This document shows positions 62,601-64,000 of a stretch of 64,000 bases of DNA, one piece after another (position 1 is the stretch's first letter; every line of letters begins with the position of its first letter). The DNA comes from Anisakis pegreffii (Eukaryota; Nematoda; Chromadorea; Rhabditida; Anisakidae), in contig JAPYMA010001661.1 in assembly GCA_035041965.1 (NCBI GenBank), positions 1-64,000 of the forward strand, given 5' to 3'. The notes below the pieces were generated by a model that was not told the origin of the DNA, did not search any database, and was given only the letters and a program-made list of their open reading frames with translations. The position numbers and the translations under genes were made by a program.

Positions 62601-63961
62601 AACTATCTCTCTCTCCCCCCCCCCCTCTCCACCAACTTGCCTCCACGATATTCATCTTCGCAAACACAAGTTCTTTCGATTATTAGTATCATTATTACAA
62701 ACATCACTGTTATATTATATCCTTATTATTACTGTTGTTATTCTCAGGCTTAGGCTTAGACATAGACTGAGGTTAATGCTTAGGCTGAGGTTGATGTTCA
62801 TCTCGGAGCTGCGGCCGAACTAGAGGTAATGCTGTAGTTAAACTTGAAGAGAACTATCGCACTTAATCTGAGGCAAATTGTTAGGGCAGTTGTCCTGGGG
62901 ACATTGTTCCCCGAGGCCAATTGTTTGGGAGGAGGGGAGTGGGGGTGCAGTTGTCCTAGAACCTTTAAATATATTTGATCGGAAAACTTTTAGTATGATT
63001 AGGGTGTAATGAAAAAAGGCAGAAAATGATGATGTGCATACATTAGACATGGATCAACAGCAATCCCTCGCGGGTTATCCGATTTGGAAAGACGTAACAA
63101 AACGATCGGAATTTTGGGATATGCTGATGGATCAAGTTCAGCGAGTGAGACACGCATAATCGCATGTTCATTGAGCGATGTGAAATAAAGATCACGATGG
63201 TAAAAGTCGAATGCAAGTCCTTCAACCGAACCAACATCTGAATTTGGTCTGATTATTCACAAAGATGTTTAGTTTCTACATGATAGAGTGATTAAATTGG
63301 TGGGCTTTTGATTTTTGATTAACAGTTTATCTTGATTACAAAGCAGATATACATCACAGTTGTTAGCAGGTAGTAAGAAGTCGTATCATTATATGATTTA
63401 GGCACTACATTAGAATAAGTGAAAACCAGATGTGAGCAGTAATCACTTTTCATTTCGATTGGACCACTAGAAACGAATTATGATTCTTGGGTATAAGTAT
63501 AATAAATCCATCAAATATGCTTTGCGTAAAAACGGCGACGAACAAATGCGACATCTTTTTGCTTTGATTATTTAAGACAAAGAGTGCAGTATCCTTAAAA
63601 AACGAAAAACAAAAACAGATAGGTAGATGAGAATGAAAGGTATGAAACAGATGCATACTTTCCAGAATTGTGATCGGTGAAGATCCGTCAAACAAAACTG
63701 ACTGAATTTTCTTCAAATGAATATCACTGAAGATCAACCGCGATCGTTCCTTATCAACTGTTAAGGCAACTGCGTTCCTTATTAATGATGGATTTTCAAT
63801 CTGAAACGATCAAGAAAGTTTTATTGGCGTGTTTTTTAACGTTCGATGTCTAAGAATATATTCTAAATCGGCAATTATCGTCTCATTCGAGTTCCACTAT
63901 ACCTCATGGTCAATGAATTTAATCAAATGGAACTTTTTGATGTTCATCGACAAGTTTTTGG
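43695..63961 (-). CDS. LRP1: LRP1-type giant LDL-receptor-related protein (C-terminal ~2,570 residues)
   Basis: This is a plasma-membrane endocytic and signalling receptor that binds lipoproteins, proteases and matrix ligands through LDLa clusters and releases them in endosomes through YWTD propellers. About 51 exons read on the minus strand. The first ten are 63961-63903, 63800-63659, 63237-63042, 62470-62398, 62272-62141, 61656-61443, 61323-61192, 60962-60834, 60449-60311 and 60135-60050. The last is 43851-43695. Order from N to C: propeller, EGF, 10 LDLa, 2 EGF, propeller, EGF, 11 LDLa, EGF, propeller, EGF-like, 11 EGF, membrane span, short tail. The 10 and 11 LDLa counts equal clusters III and IV of vertebrate LRP1/LRP1B, so it is LRP1-like (C. 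elegans LRP-2 type by my recollection) rather than megalin. Every junction keeps phase except near 50910-51000. The gene continues beyond 64000. Confidence 0.95.
44766..47925 (-). other. LRP1: LRP: juxtamembrane stalk of 11 EGF modules
   Basis: Exons 47925-47742, 47291-47213, 47073-46908, 46713-46576, 46364-46218, 45966-45816, 45632-45495, 45217-45017 and 44857-44766 encode eleven consecutive EGF-like modules. Examples are [63 protein letters not shown] and [11 protein letters not shown]. All junctions keep phase. Vertebrate LRP1 has about six here, so the stalk is nearly doubled. Confidence 0.88.
48230..51131 (-). other. LRP1: LRP: EGF, third YWTD propeller and EGF-like module
   Basis: Exon 51131-51000 is an EGF ([11 protein letters not shown]). 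Propeller exons are about 50978-50908 ([12 protein letters not shown]), 50707-50463 ([12 protein letters not shown]), a 12-nt micro-exon 50146-50135, 49463-49341, 49260-49129 ([12 protein letters not shown]), 48998-48913 ([13 protein letters not shown]) and 48758-48552 ([13 protein letters not shown]). Exon 48415-48230 closes with an EGF-like part ([20 protein letters not shown]). The join between 51000 and 50978 does not keep phase, and the start of the 50978 exon is only approximate. Confidence 0.8.
50135..50146 (-). other. LRP1: Predicted 12-nt micro-exon of the LRP gene
   Basis: GCGCATGAAACG lies between an ATTTGCAG acceptor and a GTGCAG donor. With 1+9+2 phase it joins the exon ending at 50463 (phase 2) to the exon starting at 49463 (needs phase 2). 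It adds RMKR so that the blade reads [15 protein letters not shown], a normal length from Trp to the Asp-Gly turn. Without it the neighbours are one residue-block short, although they would still join in phase. Confidence 0.5.
51316..54114 (-). other. LRP1: LRP: remainder of the 11-repeat LDLa cluster (cluster IV equivalent)
   Basis: Nine LDLa modules in exons 54114-53995, 53853-53731, 53425-53315, 53239-53173, 53087-52897, 52542-52429, 52188-52131, 51869-51772 and 51660-51316 follow two in the preceding long exon, making eleven as in LRP1 cluster IV. Typical ends are [45 protein letters not shown] and [16 protein letters not shown]. The last exon contains an unusual hydrophobic linker of about 35 residues between its two modules. 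Confidence 0.9.
54387..57235 (-). other. LRP1: LRP: two EGF modules, YWTD propeller, EGF and first two LDLa of next cluster
   Basis: Exons 57235-57093 and 56880-56749 encode an EGF pair ([25 protein letters not shown]). Exons 56584-56349, 56281-56201, 56050-55941, 55637-55468 and 55019-54387 carry the propeller: [49 protein letters not shown] and [15 protein letters not shown]. The long last exon (633 nt) then encodes an EGF ([13 protein letters not shown]) and two LDLa modules ([13 protein letters not shown]; a second ending [13 protein letters not shown]). The intron at 55020-55467 holds a GC-rich patch. Confidence 0.9.
59290..59590. repeat. Dispersed repeat, copy B, in an LRP intron
   Basis: Phrases such as CTTCGGCTTCGACTTC, CCAGCTCCAGCTCCAG and CCGCTCCGGCTCCAGA are followed by GGCTACTGAATGTTGCTGTG and GGAACCAAAAAG. 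The last part matches the closing segment of the patch at 26457-26630 in the kal-1 intron. It lies between the LRP exons 59764 and 59188. Confidence 0.55.
60641..60725. repeat. Dispersed GC-rich repeat, second copy of the 5119-5156 element
   Basis: CCCCGTCCCCGACTTTCTTC and CAGCCGACCACATTTCCGCG here correspond to CCCCGTCCCCGACGTTTTTC and AGCCGCGGACATTTTCGGGG at 5119-5160. It sits in the LRP intron between exons 60834 and 60449. Confidence 0.6.
61443..63961 (-). other. LRP1: LRP: YWTD beta-propeller (partial, first in window)
   Basis: Six exons (63961-63903, 63800-63659, 63237-63042, 62470-62398, 62272-62141, 61656-61443) encode YWTD-type repeats. Their signatures are [55 protein letters not shown] and [11 protein letters not shown]. 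The part ends [13 protein letters not shown], leading into an EGF module at 61323-61192 ([12 protein letters not shown]). The first blade(s) lie beyond the right edge. The propeller normally drives acid-dependent ligand release. Confidence 0.9.
62740..62960. repeat. Degenerate TTAGGC-like and GGCAGTTGTCC-type repeats in an LRP intron
   Basis: At 62745-62760 the sequence reads CAGGCTTAGGCTTAGA, containing two tandem AGGCTT units of the nematode telomere hexamer (TTAGGC). Decayed units follow (ATGCTTAGGCTGAGG). Downstream, GGCAGTTGTCCTGGGGAC and GTGCAGTTGTCCTAGAAC form a second imperfect repeat. A pyrimidine tract lies just outside at about 62605-62635. Confidence 0.55.
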
Positions 63962-64000
63962 CTACAGTTGAAGATAATATTACACAACGTTTCACGTGAA

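Overview
The window is nuclear DNA of a nematode. Evidence: AT-rich sequence, many short coding exons with GT..AG introns (acceptors mostly TTTCAG-like), and metazoan genes whose closest relatives by architecture are worm genes (soc-2/SHOC2, kal-1, a CPN-type calponin, an LRP1-type receptor). Intron sizes and the many interspersed repeats suit a parasitic (perhaps clade III) worm better than Caenorhabditis, but the species cannot be settled by reading alone. All exon boundaries below were worked out by hand from splice signals, reading phase and family similarity.

Layout, left to right. (1) 1-1703, minus: most of a SHOC2/SOC-2 leucine-rich-repeat scaffold gene, running off the left edge. (2) 3239-3611, plus: two exons encoding a 12-cysteine granulin-like module. 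(3) 6194-11026, plus: a CABLES (Cdk5/Abl substrate, cyclin-box) orthologue in 13 exons with one apparent single-base frameshift. (4) 12019-13202, minus: a four-exon, 191-residue multi-pass membrane protein. (5) 16621-32840, minus: a complete kal-1 (anosmin-1) gene with an 11.4-kb first intron. (6) 35786-37770, minus: an arylacetamide-deacetylase-like lipase/esterase. (7) 39445-41790, minus: a small calponin/transgelin protein. (8) 43695-63961, minus: the C-terminal ~2,570 residues of a giant LRP1-type endocytic receptor (about 51 exons), whose N-terminal part lies beyond the right edge.

The LRP gene shows LDLa clusters of 10 and 11 repeats, three YWTD propeller regions, an 11-EGF juxtamembrane stalk, one membrane span and a short tail with FQNPAF. 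The 10 + 11 LDLa layout matches clusters III and IV of vertebrate LRP1/LRP1B.

The genes do not form an operon: orientations are mixed and the distances are kilobases. Shared themes are extracellular matrix and signalling (KAL-1, LRP, granulin-like) and Ras/CDK signalling scaffolds (SHOC2, CABLES), but no joint pathway can be claimed. Non-coding stretches hold a TA-flanked foldback MITE, palindromic TTCGGTCGG-type repeats, GC-rich repeat patches and degenerate TTAGGC-like tracts. I saw no CRISPR array, rRNA, convincing tRNA or complete transposon, and nothing I would call an undescribed system. The most useful novelties are the granulin-like gene, the CABLES frameshift, the micro-exons and the expanded EGF stalk.
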